55,672 bases of DNA. Source: Paractinoplanes lichenicola. Its GTDB lineage: Bacteria; Actinomycetota; Actinomycetes; Mycobacteriales; Micromonosporaceae. The translations under genes were made by a program, and so were the position numbers. Under the pieces are notes generated by a model. The model saw only the letters and a list, made by a program, of their open reading frames with translations. It was not told the DNA's origin and made no database searches. Below, piece after piece: positions 1 to 8,418 of this stretch (the stretch's first letter is position 1; each line of letters starts with the position of its first letter). The stretch lies in assembly GCF_016785085.1 (NCBI RefSeq), contig NZ_JAENHO010000027.1, positions 1-55,672 of the forward strand, in the 5' to 3' direction.

Positions 1-1
1 C

Positions 2-97
2 GAACTCGGCTACCTCAGCCCCGACGAATACGAGGCGGCCTGGCACGCCCAAACCGAGCCAGATAACCTCACCCCTGCCCCGACCGGAAGCAGGTAA
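2..97 (+). CDS. IS3-family transposase, C-terminal end only (5' truncated by window)
   Basis: The open frame enters from the left edge and stops at TAA 95-97. It encodes 31 residues beginning ELGYLSPDEYEAAW, the typical tail of IS3-family OrfB transposases (DDE integrase fold), which end with an LGY-S/T-P-x-EYE segment shortly before the element terminus. The catalytic part lies outside the window. A plausible element end follows directly, so this is the right-hand end of an insertion sequence rather than a stray fragment. Whether the element is intact cannot be seen. Confidence 0.7.
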   Translation, partial: ELGYLSPDEYEAAWHAQTEPDNLTPAPTGSR

Positions 98-102
98 CCA
101 CC

Positions 103-127
103 GCTCCGTCGAAACGGGGGGAACTCA
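103..127 (+). mobile_element. Probable right terminus of the IS3-type element
   Basis: Just after the transposase stop the sequence runs CCGTCGAAACGGGGGGAACTC. A G-run followed by AACTC(C)A at this distance from the stop is the usual look of IS3-family right ends in actinobacteria. The left terminus is off-window, so neither the inverted repeat nor a target duplication can be confirmed. The exact last base is uncertain by several nucleotides. Confidence 0.45.
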
Positions 128-346
128 GTCCAAGTCGAAGGACACCTACCCGGCGGAGACCCCTTCTACTTCAGAGCCCGCCACAACGAGGTATGCCTGG
201 CCGTAGGAGGCGAAGATCCCTCCGACGTGCCCCTGTGGCAACAATGCGAGCCATACCCGAACGCCAGCTACCTACCAGCGGCCGACGGCCTTCCAATCAT
301 CAAGAGACTCACCCAGGCGCACCAGGAGTCTGCGGACGACGACTGA
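128..346 (+). pseudogene. 3' remnant of a gene apparently interrupted by the IS3 element
   Basis: A frame without its own start begins at the insertion-sequence end and runs to TGA 344-346, giving about 72 residues. It reads like real protein (DPFYFRARHNEVCLAVGG, later LWQQCEPYPNASYLPAADG) with balanced composition, but I do not recognise a family. Because it has no start codon or ribosome-binding site and abuts the element terminus, I infer that it is the C-terminal remainder of a gene whose 5' part lies on the other side of the element, outside the window. Confidence 0.5.
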
Positions 347-585
347 TCACCCTTTCACTCATCGCCAGAACCGCATGATCGGGCACCCCGAGCCCGGACG
401 TTCGCATCGGGATACCCGCACGTGTGGCGTGCCGAGGGTCGACCGAGAGGTGCCAGCCGGTTGGTTTGCGGTACATTTCGCCACGTAGCAACGGTCAAGA
501 CTAGAGGTCGATGATTCAACGACGGGTCGCCGACGCCGAGAGCGGCAAGGCGTTTCCGACCCGCTGGCGGTAGGAAACCTGAAGG
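347..585. other. No gene seen
   Basis: About 240 bp with no coherent coding frame, RNA gene or strong hairpin that I can support. Frames here give arginine-rich low-complexity translations typical of non-coding high-GC DNA. Confidence 0.4.
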
Positions 586-1224
586 TCAGTCCCGCGCGGC
601 CCGCAGCGCCCGGTAGGCCGCCAGGTAGGCGTCGACCCGCGCGGCCCGCTCTTCCCGCTGTTCGCTGCCGTGGTTGGTCCGCCGTTCCGGATAGCGCTCG
701 TGCTGGGAGACGAACTGGCCGCAGTTGCCGCACAGCAGCCCACGCACGCACAGCCCGCAGCTGCGCTTTGCGCAGCATGCGTGGTCGTGGTCAACCGCGA
801 GCGGCACCGGCTCGCAGCACAGCCAGTTGAAGCCGTCCGGGCAGAGTGCACACACGCCGCCCTGGGCCTTCAACATGTCCCGGTAGCGCTGGGCGGTCAT
901 TCGATGGGCGCGAATCGCACGCAGCGGCAGAGCGTCCATGCACATGTCCGACCGGGGCCACCACTTCCGCTCTACCCGGATGCCGACGTCCACACGCACC
1001 AGGCGGGTCTTCGCCGGGCAGCTGAAGTTGTGCTCGTCCTCGACCCGCTGCAGCGGCAGCTCCGCTTGGTTGCGCAGGTGCGCGCCCAACCGCGGTGGCG
1101 GCCCTGGCGGCAACCAGCTAGGCCGCGGCCGCAGTTGGCGCATCCACTCATTGACCTGGTCTGCGCCTGCGCTCCACCCTGCGTACGCGCCTCCACTCAC
1201 GCCCGAATTGTACGAAATGATCAA
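586..1224 (-). CDS. Recombination endonuclease VII-like protein (HNH/Endo VII fold)
   Basis: The predicted protein has 212 residues. Residues about 107-175 carry the zinc-ribbon plus HNH arrangement of phage T4 endonuclease VII relatives: YRDMLKAQGGVCALC, then LAVDHDHACC with the DHDH metal and catalytic site, then a CxxC pair in RGLLCGNCGQFV. Such enzymes resolve branched DNA and, in actinomycetes, commonly occur in phage and mobile-element cargo. The N-terminal 100 residues carry no recognised domain, and the start (ATG at 1224) is uncertain; an internal start is possible. The protein stands alone beside an IS3 remnant with no other phage genes in view, so a domesticated or stranded copy is likely. 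Family call firm, biological role not. Confidence 0.75.
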   Translation of the reverse strand: MIISYNSGVSGGAYAGWSAGADQVNEWMRQLRPRPSWLPPGPPPRLGAHLRNQAELPLQRVEDEHNFSCPAKTRLVRVDVGIRVERKWWPRSDMCMDALPLRAIRAHRMTAQRYRDMLKAQGGVCALCPDGFNWLCCEPVPLAVDHDHACCAKRSCGLCVRGLLCGNCGQFVSQHERYPERRTNHGSEQREERAARVDAYLAAYRALRAARD

Positions 1225-1934
1225 AACCCGCGAGGTGACGATCGCCTCGGACCCAGCAGGTCGCGACGGTGGACCTATCTGGCCTTCTTGGACGCCGTCA
1301 TGAAACCTCCGTGTCGGGATGCTGCGACACCGACGCTAAGCCCACCAATGCTTGTCCGAATTCCGCGCGACGACGCCCTGATCCGAATCCCTGGAGCAAG
1401 CTTCACCGAAAACAAACAACCGCACCCTACGAAGGGCCCGACTAACCCGGATTGGTCAGGCGGCTACTCTCCGCCGTCATCCGATCAAACCGAACGCGAG
1501 CATCCGCCAGGTCAACCGCATCGAGGCCGACGCGGGCCATCGCCATGAACTTTCGATCTCTCACAGCAATCGGCCGGCGCGAGTGCACGCGGGTCGCGGC
1601 ATGAGAGTGTGCTGGTTCGTCGACACCACGACGTTTCGTCTGGCAGCCGTCCGCTAGTAGCTCGCCGATTCATGATGTGGAGCAGCGTGACGCCGAGCTG
1701 GCGACGCAGGGGGCCGACAGGTTGGTTCTGTTGTTGAGAACCGAGGACGCGTTTGTCGAGAAACCGGATCGCGTGTCGGGCGGTTCGGGACTCATCACGA
1801 TGCGGCCTGTAATCAGTGACGTCCCGTCTTATCGGAGTGGTTCGCGGAGATGTCTTAAGTGGACCGCATCGGGTTGCCGAACGCGGAGACCGTCGATTCG
1901 CCGGGGCGGTACCCAACAGTGTCAGCATGTACGG
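1225..1934. other. 700-bp stretch without a supportable gene
   Basis: The base composition is visibly less GC-rich than the flanks. Open frames on both strands give unstructured Arg/Ser-rich translations and none has a ribosome-binding site with codon use like the neighbours. I see no RNA gene. It may be the eroded remains of mobile DNA associated with the IS3 end and endonuclease gene to its left. Confidence 0.4.
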
Positions 1935-2783
1935 ATGGCATCGAATGTGATCACCCTCGCTGACGGCAGGCGGCTGAACTGGCACGAGTTCGGACTCCCG
2001 AACGGGTGGCCGGTCATCTACACGGCCGGGACTCCAGTGTCCGGCCTGGGTGCAGCCGGCTACGACCAGGCAGCCCGGGCAGCCCGTCTGCGCTTGGTCT
2101 CGCCGGACAAACCCGGCTACGGCGCCTCCGATTATCATCCCCGGCGCAGCGTGGCCAGTTGGGGTGAGGATCTCGCCACGCTAGCTGATCACCTCGGCTT
2201 GGACCGGCTGGCGCTGGCCGGCGAGTCCGGCGGTGCCCCGTTCACGCTGGCCGCCGCGCGTCATCTCGCCGATCGGGTCAGTGTTGTCGGGCTGATCGCG
2301 TCGGGCGGGCCGATGAGCCGAGCCGACCGGGTAGGGATGACGGTGAATGCCCGGGTGATGAACTGGCTGGCCAGGAACGCGCCGATGCTCAACACCATCC
2401 GGGTCGCGGCGATGCGGCGGCAGGTTGTCAGCGGGGAGCGTGCTCTGCACCGCGCGACGGCGGAAGCGCCCGATGCCGCGCACGCCGCTGCCCTGCGCAT
2501 CGAGTTCGAGGCCGTCGCCGACGCGCTGCGGCCAGGCGCGCGCGCCACCGTGCAAGAACTCGCCCTGATCAAGCGCCCATGGACATTCCCGCTGAGCGAG
2601 GTCAAGGTGCCGGTGCACCTGTGGCACGGCGCGCTTGACCGTAACGCGCCGATCGCCTTCGCTCGCCGTCTCGCGCGTGAACTGCCCGACGCCACCCTGC
2701 ACATCAGCGACTCATCGGGGCACGATGTCGGCCCCGGCCGGGCCGGCATGATCATGGACGCGCTGGCCTCTTTCGCGAAATAG
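1935..2783 (+). CDS. Alpha/beta-fold hydrolase
   Basis: The predicted protein has 282 residues. The nucleophile elbow GESGG places the catalytic serine at about residue 98. The acid is probably Asp235 in HGALDRNAPI and the base His263 in SSGHD, giving the canonical Ser-Asp-His order. The N-terminal strand segment YTAGTPVSG replaces the common HGxPG oxyanion motif. No signal peptide is visible, so it should be cytoplasmic. Substrate cannot be predicted; relatives include epoxide hydrolase-, haloperoxidase- and esterase-like enzymes. The start was chosen at ATG 1935 because homology-like sequence begins there; the longer frame upstream is low-complexity. No strong ribosome-binding site precedes it. 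Confidence 0.8.
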   Translation: MASNVITLADGRRLNWHEFGLPNGWPVIYTAGTPVSGLGAAGYDQAARAARLRLVSPDKPGYGASDYHPRRSVASWGEDLATLADHLGLDRLALAGESGGAPFTLAAARHLADRVSVVGLIASGGPMSRADRVGMTVNARVMNWLARNAPMLNTIRVAAMRRQVVSGERALHRATAEAPDAAHAAALRIEFEAVADALRPGARATVQELALIKRPWTFPLSEVKVPVHLWHGALDRNAPIAFARRLARELPDATLHISDSSGHDVGPGRAGMIMDALASFAK

Positions 2784-2924
2784 ACAGCCAGTGACAGGGT
2801 TCCTTCGCCCGCCAGCATCAAGTTCCCACTCAGGGGCCAGCAGCGGGTTTGTCGTCGAGCAGCGCTTCGGCAGGAAGTGTTGCGCCCGACGGCCGCCAGA
2901 TCCACATCAAGCTTCAACAGGATG

Positions 2925-2953
2925 TTGAAAACTCCCCGTTGAGCTGTCATGCT
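2925..2953 (+). promoter_or_regulatory. Candidate promoter for a leaderless HTH-protein mRNA
   Basis: TTGAAA (2925-2930) is followed after 17 nt by CATGCT (2948-2953), which keeps the conserved A2 and T6 of the -10 hexamer. The ATG begins 7 nt further on and no Shine-Dalgarno sequence precedes it, so transcription probably starts at or next to the start codon. Confidence 0.45.
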
Positions 2954-2959
2954 TTAGGC

Positions 2960-3388
2960 ATGGCTGATCTCTTTGCTCGACCTGACTCCGCGGCACAGCG
3001 CGTCGAGCGCACTTATAGATCTCTGACGCACCTTGTCGACCGGCACGCCGACAGTCCCGGTCGCCGGTCACGCCAGGTGCATTCCGCCATGCCGGCTCCA
3101 CATGAGGTAGTTCGGCTCGTGGCGGGGATGGTAAGTGGCTCGATCGTCGCGGAATCGGACGAAGACGATGTCGATGACAACGACCTGGTTGCGGCGCTGA
3201 CCTTGCTGCCCAGTGTTCGGGCCGATCTCGACTCGACCGAGCTGGCCCTGCTGAAAGTTGCCCGGAGCAGGGGGATGACATGGCAGGACATCGCTTTCAG
3301 CCTGGGACTCAATACGCCCCAGGCGGCTAAGCAGAGGTATGAACGCCTCGAAACGCGTTCCGCAGGGTCCGCAAGTACCGATAATTGA
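2960..3388 (+). CDS. Small helix-turn-helix DNA-binding protein
   Basis: The protein has 142 residues. The C-terminal third holds a clear helix-turn-helix, GMTWQDIAFSLGLNTPQAAKQRYERL region (about 105-130), resembling sigma-70 region 4 and similar small actinobacterial HTH proteins. The middle has an acidic stretch (ESDEDDVDDND, about 65-75) which may separate an N-terminal helical dimerisation part from the HTH. ATG 2960 is preferred over an upstream in-frame start because the extension is non-descript and a promoter lies directly ahead of 2960. No target or partner is evident from the neighbours. Confidence 0.7.
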   Translation: MADLFARPDSAAQRVERTYRSLTHLVDRHADSPGRRSRQVHSAMPAPHEVVRLVAGMVSGSIVAESDEDDVDDNDLVAALTLLPSVRADLDSTELALLKVARSRGMTWQDIAFSLGLNTPQAAKQRYERLETRSAGSASTDN

Positions 3389-3467
3389 CCCTCGCGCCTT
3401 GCAGCTGAGCTTCAGCGGTTCGCTCGCCGCCGGCTCCGAAACGCGGCGGGCGGCGGGAACGACTGCG

Positions 3468-3970
3468 TCAACTGCGACGCAAAACGCAGGAGTTACGCAT
3501 GGAGAACAAAGTTCCGACGCACTGTTCTCGGCAGATCCCCGCGAGCATCACGTTGGCCGGGTTGGTGTCGAGGGGGCCGCACCACGGCAAGTCGTGGATG
3601 GCTTGGGCGTGGATGCGGCGGAAGATGTCGTTCAGGGCGGCGACCGACGGGGACCGCGAAACGATTGCCGCGTGGAAGGTGGCCGCCTCGGTGGGTGGGG
3701 CGGGGCTCAACCATTCCATGATTTGCAGGTCGCCGCCACCGGGGAGCCGGTGATGGGTGAACAGATGGGGCACCTGGCGGGTAGGGGCGGCCTCGCGGTA
3801 GAGCGCCGCAATAGCGGGCCTACCGGATCGAACGGGCTTATTCGGGCGTTGGCCTTGCCGTCCGGTGAGCGCAGGGCGATGGCCCAGTCGCCGGCGCCGC
3901 ACCTGGTCCAGCCTTCGGCCAGGAGCACGCGTTCGACCTCGCGATGGTCGGCGGCGGAAAAGCGGTCCAT
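3468..3970 (-). pseudogene. Frameshifted kinase-fold (aminoglycoside phosphotransferase-like) gene
   Basis: Two overlapping minus-strand frames together form one protein. The first (start 3970) reads MDRFSAADHREVERVLLAEGW and on to ARISPFDPVG; the second continues PAIAALYREAAPTRQVPHLF and on to PWCGPLDTNPANVML. The switch lies near 3810-3825, so a single-base indel separates them. The segment DTNPANVM after WCGPLD resembles the catalytic loop end of small APH/kinase-fold proteins, where a glycine/aspartate-rich metal-binding segment should follow. Instead the frame ends shortly after in unrelated sequence (CREQCVGTLF), so the 3' end also looks lost. Two independent lesions favour a true pseudogene over a sequencing error. 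Family call is tentative. Confidence 0.55.
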
Positions 3971-4175
3971 GGGAGGGAGCCTAGGGCGACCGGTTGTGGA
4001 AAACGGGCATGGGGAACGCCAAACCGGGCACCAAACTACGGCGTGTACGCCTTGCAGCCGCCCCCAGGAGACCCGCGGCCATCAGAAGATTCCCCAAGCC
4101 GGTCGGCGGTGACCTGGACGTTCCAGTGGGATGCTGTGGGTGATCCCCGATCCACTGCCGGGAGGAAGAGCCACC

Positions 4176-5657
4176 ATGCTGCCCCTCAACGCTGAGACCC
4201 TGCGTCAACTGCCCGCCGGCCTCGCCGTCCCCTCGTACGATCGGGGCGCGCTGAGCACCGGCATCGTCCACTTCGGGGTGGGCGGTTTCCACCGCGCGCA
4301 CCAGGCGATGTATCTGGATCGGCTGATGAATGAGGGTAAGGCCCTCGACTGGGCGATCTGCGGGGTCGGGGTGATGCCGGGCGACCGGCGGATGCAGCAG
4401 GTGCTCGACGCGCAGAACGGGCTCTACACGCTGGTGGTCAAGGCCCCGGACGGCACGCTCGAGGCGCGGGTGATCGGCTCGATCAAGGAATACCTGTTCG
4501 CGCCGGACGACCCGGATGCCGTGATCGAGAAGATGGCGTCGCCGGAGGTGCGGATCGTCTCGTTGACGGTCACCGAGGGCGGATACAACTTCAACGCGGT
4601 CACCGGCGAGTTCATGGCCGACAACAAGGACGTCCAGCACGATTTGGCCATGCCCAATCAGCCCCGTACGACGTTCGGGCTGATCACGGCGGCGATCGAG
4701 CGCCGGCGCGAGCGGGGGCTGCCGCCGTTCACGATCATGAGCTGCGACAACATTCAGGGTAACGGGGACGCGGCCCGGCGCAGCTTCGTCGCGTTCGCGG
4801 CGCTGCGCGGGGGCGACCTGGCGGCGTACGTGGAAAGCAGTGTGCTCTTCCCGAACAGCATGGTCGACCGGATCACGCCGGTGACGACCGACGACGACCG
4901 GGCCGAGGTGGGCAAGCACTTCGGGGTCGAGGACGGCTGGCCGGTGGTGTGCGAGCCGTTCACGCAGTGGGCGCTGGAGGACAGCTTCGGCAACGGGCGC
5001 CCGCCGTGGGAGGACGCGGGCGTGCAGGTGGTGCCGGACGTCGAGCCGTACGAGTTGATGAAGTTGCGCCTGCTCAACGCGTCGCACCAGGCGCTGTGCT
5101 ACTTCGGCTACCTGTCGGGCTATCGGCTGGTGCACGACGTGGCGCGCGACCCGGCGTTCGCGAAGTTCCTGCTCGCATACATGGAGAAGGAGGCCGAGCC
5201 GACGCTGGAGCCGGTGCCCGGCATCGACCTGCGGGAGTATCAGCACCAGCTGATCGACCGGTTCTCCAACGCGCAGGTCAAGGACACGGTGGCCCGGCTG
5301 TGCGCCGAGAGCTCCGACCGGATCCCGAAGTGGCTGCTCCCGGTGATCCGGCACAACCTCGACGCGGGCGGCGACATCATCCTGTCGACGGCCGTGGTGG
5401 CCTCGTGGGCCCGCTACGACGAGGGCGTCGACGAGGAGGGCGAGCCGATCGAGATCGTCGACCGGCTGCGCGACAAGCTCAACGCGGCGGCCCTGCGCCA
5501 GCGCGAGGAGCCGCTCGCCTTCATCGAGGACCGCGAGGTGTTCGGGGACCTGATCGAAAGTGAGCGGTTCGTCTCGGCGTACAGGTCGGTGCTCTCGTCC
5601 TTGCACTCGCGCGGCGCGAAGGCCACCCTCGAGGCCCTGGTGTCAGGAAGCCTTTAG
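4176..5657 (+). CDS. Mannitol 2-dehydrogenase / fructuronate reductase family oxidoreductase
   Basis: The protein has 493 residues, the usual length for long-chain mannitol dehydrogenases, which oxidise D-mannitol to D-fructose (or act on related polyols/uronates) with NAD. The N-terminal nucleotide-binding start is HFGVGGFHRAHQ (about 32-43). The catalytic signature KLRLLNASHQ places Lys, Asn and His near residues 296, 301 and 304, matching the K-x4-N-x2-H triad of Pseudomonas mannitol 2-dehydrogenase. GGAGGAAGAG lies 5-14 nt ahead of ATG 4176, fixing the start. It stands alone with no polyol transporter beside it. Its last 15 bp overlap the end of the convergent PAP2 gene. Exact substrate (mannitol, arabinitol, fructuronate) is not decided by sequence. 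Confidence 0.88.
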   Translation: MLPLNAETLRQLPAGLAVPSYDRGALSTGIVHFGVGGFHRAHQAMYLDRLMNEGKALDWAICGVGVMPGDRRMQQVLDAQNGLYTLVVKAPDGTLEARVIGSIKEYLFAPDDPDAVIEKMASPEVRIVSLTVTEGGYNFNAVTGEFMADNKDVQHDLAMPNQPRTTFGLITAAIERRRERGLPPFTIMSCDNIQGNGDAARRSFVAFAALRGGDLAAYVESSVLFPNSMVDRITPVTTDDDRAEVGKHFGVEDGWPVVCEPFTQWALEDSFGNGRPPWEDAGVQVVPDVEPYELMKLRLLNASHQALCYFGYLSGYRLVHDVARDPAFAKFLLAYMEKEAEPTLEPVPGIDLREYQHQLIDRFSNAQVKDTVARLCAESSDRIPKWLLPVIRHNLDAGGDIILSTAVVASWARYDEGVDEEGEPIEIVDRLRDKLNAAALRQREEPLAFIEDREVFGDLIESERFVSAYRSVLSSLHSRGAKATLEALVSGSL

Positions 5658-6350
5658 CCGCTGGGCGCGGAACCGGGCCGGCACTGCCCAGTCGACGGCC
5701 CGGTTCAAAATCTCGCGCGCCATGATCGCGACGCAGGTGCAGCCGTTGAAGAACGAGGCGATCACGTCGCTCGGGTGGTGCATGCCGCGGTAGAGGCGGG
5801 CGGTGGCCACCGCGATCGGGAACAGCACGAGCAGCCAGACCAGGCTCCGCGACCAGGTCTGGTGCAGCAGCGTGAACAGCACGAAGGCCAGCCCGACATA
5901 GAGCGCCACCGCGGCCGACGTGTGCCCGGACGGGAAGCTCGAGGTGGGCGGCGAGTCGTCCATGCGGTGCACGGCCGGGCGATCCCGGTTGATCACCATC
6001 GTGGTGAACAGGAAGATCAGGGCCTGGGCGCTGACGGCCGCGCAGAGGTAGAGCGGCTCGCGCCAGCGGCCCAGCTTCCAGCGCAGGATCGCCGCGGCCA
6101 CGCCGGTCACGGCGATGATGACCGGGGTGCTGCCGATCAGGCTGGCGATCTCGCTGATCACGTTGAGCGGGGCGGTGCGATGGGCCTCGAACGACCGGTT
6201 GATGTCGTCCTCGACGGTGAACGGCCAGGCCTGTTCGGCCACGCGCGTCACCAGCAGGCCGAGTCCGACCATCACTCCGAAGAGGACGGTCACCGGCAGC
6301 AGCAGACGCTTGGCCACTTGCGCGACGATCGGGGGCATGGCGGCCCCCAT
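5643..6350 (-). CDS. PAP2-family membrane phosphatase (altered first motif)
   Basis: The protein has 235 residues with about six hydrophobic helices. PAP2 motifs are present: INRDRP (motif 1), PSGHTSAA (motif 2, catalytic His) and RLYRGMHHPSD (motif 3, R-x5-H-x3-D). The usual lysine of K-x6-R-P is threonine here (TTMVINRDRP). Family members dephosphorylate lipid phosphates such as phosphatidic acid or undecaprenyl pyrophosphate at the membrane. ATG 6350 and ATG 6338 (behind a G-run) are both possible starts. A second PAP2 gene lies directly upstream on the same strand 18 bp away, so the two are probably cotranscribed. Confidence 0.85.
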   Translation of the reverse strand: MGAAMPPIVAQVAKRLLLPVTVLFGVMVGLGLLVTRVAEQAWPFTVEDDINRSFEAHRTAPLNVISEIASLIGSTPVIIAVTGVAAAILRWKLGRWREPLYLCAAVSAQALIFLFTTMVINRDRPAVHRMDDSPPTSSFPSGHTSAAVALYVGLAFVLFTLLHQTWSRSLVWLLVLFPIAVATARLYRGMHHPSDVIASFFNGCTCVAIMAREILNRAVDWAVPARFRAQRLKAS

Positions 6351-6368
6351 ACCCGGACGCGCGAAAAT

Positions 6369-7031
6369 TTATGCCCGCACGTCGATGGGCCTGCGCACCA
6401 GGAACGCGGCCGTCGTCGCGGCCACCACCGCCAGCCCGAACAACCAGCCCCCGACCACGTCGCTGAGCCAGTGCACGCCCAGACCGATCCGGAACAGGCC
6501 GGTCAGGGCGGGCACGGCGATGCCCGCGGCCAGCAGCAGCCGACGGCGCTTCACCACGGGCCAGAGCGCCATCACGATCACCGCCGCGACCAGGGCGTTG
6601 TTGAGCGCGTGCCCCGACGGGAACGAGTAGCCGACCGCCGTGGCCACCGGGTCGAGGAACGACGGCCGCTCCCGCTCGAAGACCAGCTTGAGCAGCATGC
6701 CGAGCAGGCCGCCGGCGATCGTCGTGACGGCCACCCACCAGGCCACCGGCCGCGCCCCGCGCCGGACCAGCCAGATCACCAGCGCGAGGGCGGCCGCCCG
6801 CCACGTCCACGGGTCGAAGACCAGGCACCACCACCACATGAAGCTCGCCCAGGCCGGGTGGGCCAGCGAGAAGTCGTGCACGGGCACGCTGACGTCGTGG
6901 TCGAGCGTGTGCAGCCAGTCGACGTTGCCGACGATGAGGGCGGCGATCACGGCGAACGGCACGAGCAGCACGACGGCACCGGCGGCCGCCACCGCCAGGC
7001 GCGCCTCGAGGGCATGTTCCTGATCTCGCAT
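6369..7031 (-). CDS. PAP2-family membrane phosphatase
   Basis: The protein has 220 residues and about six transmembrane helices. All three PAP2 motifs are intact: KLVFERERP, PSGHALNN and RIGLGVHWLSD. It most likely acts on membrane lipid (pyro)phosphates with the active site facing outward. It is the first gene of a two-gene string with the PAP2 gene below; the two share only the motifs and are not a recent duplication by eye. A TATAAC hexamer sits 8 nt ahead of ATG 7031, so transcription may start very close to the start codon. Confidence 0.87.
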   Translation of the reverse strand: MRDQEHALEARLAVAAAGAVVLLVPFAVIAALIVGNVDWLHTLDHDVSVPVHDFSLAHPAWASFMWWWCLVFDPWTWRAAALALVIWLVRRGARPVAWWVAVTTIAGGLLGMLLKLVFERERPSFLDPVATAVGYSFPSGHALNNALVAAVIVMALWPVVKRRRLLLAAGIAVPALTGLFRIGLGVHWLSDVVGGWLFGLAVVAATTAAFLVRRPIDVRA

Positions 7032-7076
7032 CGGAGCTAGTTATACCCGCGGATTAACCGCTGATACACCTCAAGT

Positions 7077-7661
7077 TCACTTCTCCGGGCGCAGATCCAC
7101 ATGCCGTACGGTGAAATCGCCGCGGGTCACCGGAGCGAAGGGCGCCGGGGCCAGGCAGGTGCCGATTCTGGCCGCTCCCCAGGTGCCGTTCTCGTCCTGA
7201 TCGCCGCTGAACGACCAGCTGTAACCGGCCCTGTCGGGTCCGCGGCTGCCGCCATCCTGCACGCTGAACCCGAGCCGCCGGCCGACCCAGTCCGCGACCA
7301 GCGGGTCGGCCCGGGTGACGATCGCCGTCACGATCGCGCCGCCCGGGTTGGTGATCAGGCAGTCCGCGGAGGCCTCGGCCGTGACCGCGATCCCGTCCTT
7401 CGCCACCCAGTGATAGATCTTGACGGTCCCCGTGGCGTCGGTCGGCAGCCCGTTCTCGGCGCCGGGCTTCGGCTCGCTGTACGGGTTTGCCCGCACATCG
7501 AACGTGAAGCGGCGAATGTCGTCGTCCGGCGAGAACGTCAGGACGAACTCGGCCGTGCCGGTGACCCGGGCCTGCCGCGGGGGCGGGCCGGCCTGGGCGC
7601 TCGACCCCGCCAGAACGGCCAGGGTCACGGCGATAGCACCCGCCCCGATCAACTTGCGCAT
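7077..7661 (-). CDS. Secreted protein of unknown function
   Basis: The protein has 194 residues. The N-terminus MRKLIGAGAIAVTLAVLAG with AQAG is a clear Sec signal peptide. The mature part (about 165 residues) looks like a beta-rich extracellular domain with two cysteines (in ADCLITN and IGTCLAP) that may form a disulfide. No catalytic motif is recognised. The start is fixed by GGGAGAAG upstream of ATG 7661; an in-frame upstream extension runs antisense through the redoxin-like gene and is not credible. It is separated from the PAP2 genes downstream by only about 45 bp. Confidence 0.75.
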   Translation of the reverse strand: MRKLIGAGAIAVTLAVLAGSSAQAGPPPRQARVTGTAEFVLTFSPDDDIRRFTFDVRANPYSEPKPGAENGLPTDATGTVKIYHWVAKDGIAVTAEASADCLITNPGGAIVTAIVTRADPLVADWVGRRLGFSVQDGGSRGPDRAGYSWSFSGDQDENGTWGAARIGTCLAPAPFAPVTRGDFTVRHVDLRPEK

Positions 7662-7777
7662 GATGCTTCTCCCTACGGGACCGCGGTTGTCGCGGCCTCC
7701 GTCGGGATCCACGCTCGCCGATCCGGCAGCCCGCGAGATCCCCGGCGGGAGTGATCGTCCTCCCCCGGCCGAGGGAG

Positions 7778-8344
7778 CTAGAGGGCGGCCAGAATCTGGG
7801 ACGGCTGAGGGTAGGCGGCGCCGTCGGGGCGGACGTCGGCGTGCCGCACCACGCCCGAGCGGTCGGCCACCACCACGGCCGGGAACGGCAGGATCGAGCG
7901 GCGGGCGCCGAGCAGCACGTCGGCCCCCGGGGCGTGGAAGCCCAGGTTGAACGCGTCGATCAGCTGGTGGCGGGGGTCGGCGGCGACGAAATAGCTGAGC
8001 TCGTGGCGGCGCTTGACCTCGGCCAGCCGGGCCGGGATCTGCGGGCTCACGGCGAGCAGGTGGGCGTTCATGTCGGCCAGGGCCGGGTAGAGCCGCCGCT
8101 CGTAGTCGCTCAGCGCGGCGTTGGCGGGTTCGCTCGACGCGTACGGGAAGAAGATCAGCACCAGCGAGCCGGTCAGGCGCAGGCGATCGAGGTGGATCGG
8201 GCCCAGGTCGGCCTCGAGCAGCACGGCGGACGGCAGCCGGTCGCCCGGTTTGACCAGGCGGTCCCAGATGTCGTCGCGGTCGAGCTCCGCCCCGCGGACG
8301 GGCCGGGCTGTTGCTCGCTGTGTGGCCGCAGTCATCGCGTTCAC
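7778..8344 (-). CDS. Redoxin (AhpC/TSA)-like protein lacking all cysteines
   Basis: The protein has 188 residues with a thioredoxin/peroxiredoxin-fold pattern: GDRLPSAVLLEADLG, then the strand LVLIFFPYASSEPANAALSDYERR, then LLAVSPQIP and FPAVVVADRSGVVR. In active redoxins the segment after FFP carries the peroxidatic cysteine or a CxxC; here it reads YASSEPAN, and the whole protein contains no cysteine. It therefore cannot work as a thiol peroxidase or disulfide reductase by the family mechanism. A structural or binding role, or a decayed but still open gene, are the alternatives. ATG 8344 or ATG 8335 may be the start. Confidence 0.7.
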   Translation of the reverse strand: MNAMTAATQRATARPVRGAELDRDDIWDRLVKPGDRLPSAVLLEADLGPIHLDRLRLTGSLVLIFFPYASSEPANAALSDYERRLYPALADMNAHLLAVSPQIPARLAEVKRRHELSYFVAADPRHQLIDAFNLGFHAPGADVLLGARRSILPFPAVVVADRSGVVRHADVRPDGAAYPQPSQILAAL

Positions 8345-8418
8345 CCCGCCAAAGGCTAGTTAGCAGATAGGAGATGTAGTTTAACCGCACGCGCGCGCCG
8401 AAGGGTATGGGATGCGCG

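Noticed and set aside
3981..5606. Minus-strand open frame of 541 codons
   Set aside because: Antisense shadow of the mannitol dehydrogenase gene; rich in Arg, His, Val and Asp with no recognisable motif.
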